This document shows, one piece after another, positions 38,154 through 38,289 of a stretch of DNA of 38,289 nucleotides. Both the position numbers and the translations under genes were made by a program. The notes under the pieces are model-generated. The model was not told the DNA's origin. It did not search any database and saw only the letters and a list, made by a program, of their open reading frames with translations. Position 1 is the first letter of the stretch, and each line of letters starts with the position of its first letter. The stretch is from contig DXHS01000012.1 in NCBI GenBank assembly GCA_019113275.1, forward strand, positions 1-38,289, in the 5' to 3' direction. The stretch is from Candidatus Protoclostridium stercorigallinarum. Its GTDB lineage: Bacteria > Bacillota > Clostridia > Christensenellales > Pumilibacteraceae.

Positions 38154-38289
38154 AAAATGCGCCGTATTTTTGAGGATAGAACCGCGGCTCTCGGAGCGGC
38201 ACGCAAGTGCCGCGGTCGGGTGCCGTCTGGGTGATCCCGCGGCACCCCGAGAACGCGGTTATAGACCAAAAAGACGGCTGCGTTTTCGT

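Larger units (their letters stand above)
37893..38289. other. Non-coding right end with repeat copy C and foldbacks
   Basis: Beyond the acetyltransferase promoter no gene is supported. The stretch has a CAGCCGAGC...GCTCGGCTG foldback (about 38013-38050), repeat copy C (38070-38153), and a nested foldback with outer arms AACCGCG / CGCGGTT (38180-38186, 38254-38260) around GCGGCAC-GCAA-GTGCCGC. Confidence 0.6.

Noticed and set aside
1-38289. CRISPR array, tRNA or rRNA genes
   Set aside because: No regularly spaced direct repeats and no tRNA or rRNA signature sequences were seen.

Overview
The window looks like a chromosomal segment of an uncultured, GC-rich Clostridia-type Bacillota. The reasons are purine-rich AGGAGG ribosome sites, strong sigma-A-like promoters (TTGnnn-N17-TATnnT), AgrC/AgrA-type GHKL/LytTR regulators, Ig-like lipoproteins and a split ferredoxin-linked glutamate synthase. 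Placement below class is not possible from this sequence alone. No rRNA, tRNA, CRISPR array, transposase or phage gene was found.

Layout. (1) 1-700, minus: 5' part of metF, cut by the window edge. (2) 1.2-27.1 kb, plus: about 26 kb devoted to cell-surface glycan hydrolysis and its control. It holds four large GH3-family proteins with inverted domain order (alpha/beta domain, FnIII-like domain, then catalytic barrel), each with a membrane segment at both ends. They sit in small operons with lipoproteins and short polytopic membrane proteins: GH3-1/lipoprotein/4-TM; 6-TM/GH3-2/lipoprotein; carbohydrate-binding lipoprotein/GH3-3; GH3-4/4-TM. Between them are three two-component systems (RR1-HK1, HK2-RR2, RR3-HK3) of the LytTR plus GHKL type, with no visible peptide-signal genes. 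(3) 27.1-27.8 kb: non-coding, repeat-rich gap bounded by inverted repeats. (4) 27.8-29.0 kb: ArsB/NhaD-like ion transporter. (5) 29.15-29.28 kb: apparent small-RNA unit with its own promoter and terminator. (6) 29.4-34.6 kb: five-gene split glutamate synthase operon, four of its five genes joined by ATGA overlaps (the ferredoxin starts 11 nt after its neighbour), with a possible attenuator in its leader. (7) 34.7-38.3 kb: CBS-domain gene (minus) preceded by a 290-nt region that folds as a branched structure, an unrecognised gene (minus), a seemingly leaderless type I asparaginase (plus), a maltose/galactoside O-acetyltransferase-like gene (minus), and another repeat-rich end.

Most notable are three G10-G11 homopolymer tracts, all inside the GH3/regulator block and at places where a change of length would matter: in the LytTR domain of RR1, at the RR3 stop/HK3 ribosome-site junction, and in the -35/-10 spacer of the GH3-4 promoter. 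Together they suggest phase-variable control of a surface glycosidase system. The dual-anchored GH3 enzymes probably act on glycans at the outer face of the membrane, lipoproteins may present substrate, and the sensors probably respond to external cues. These functional links are inference.
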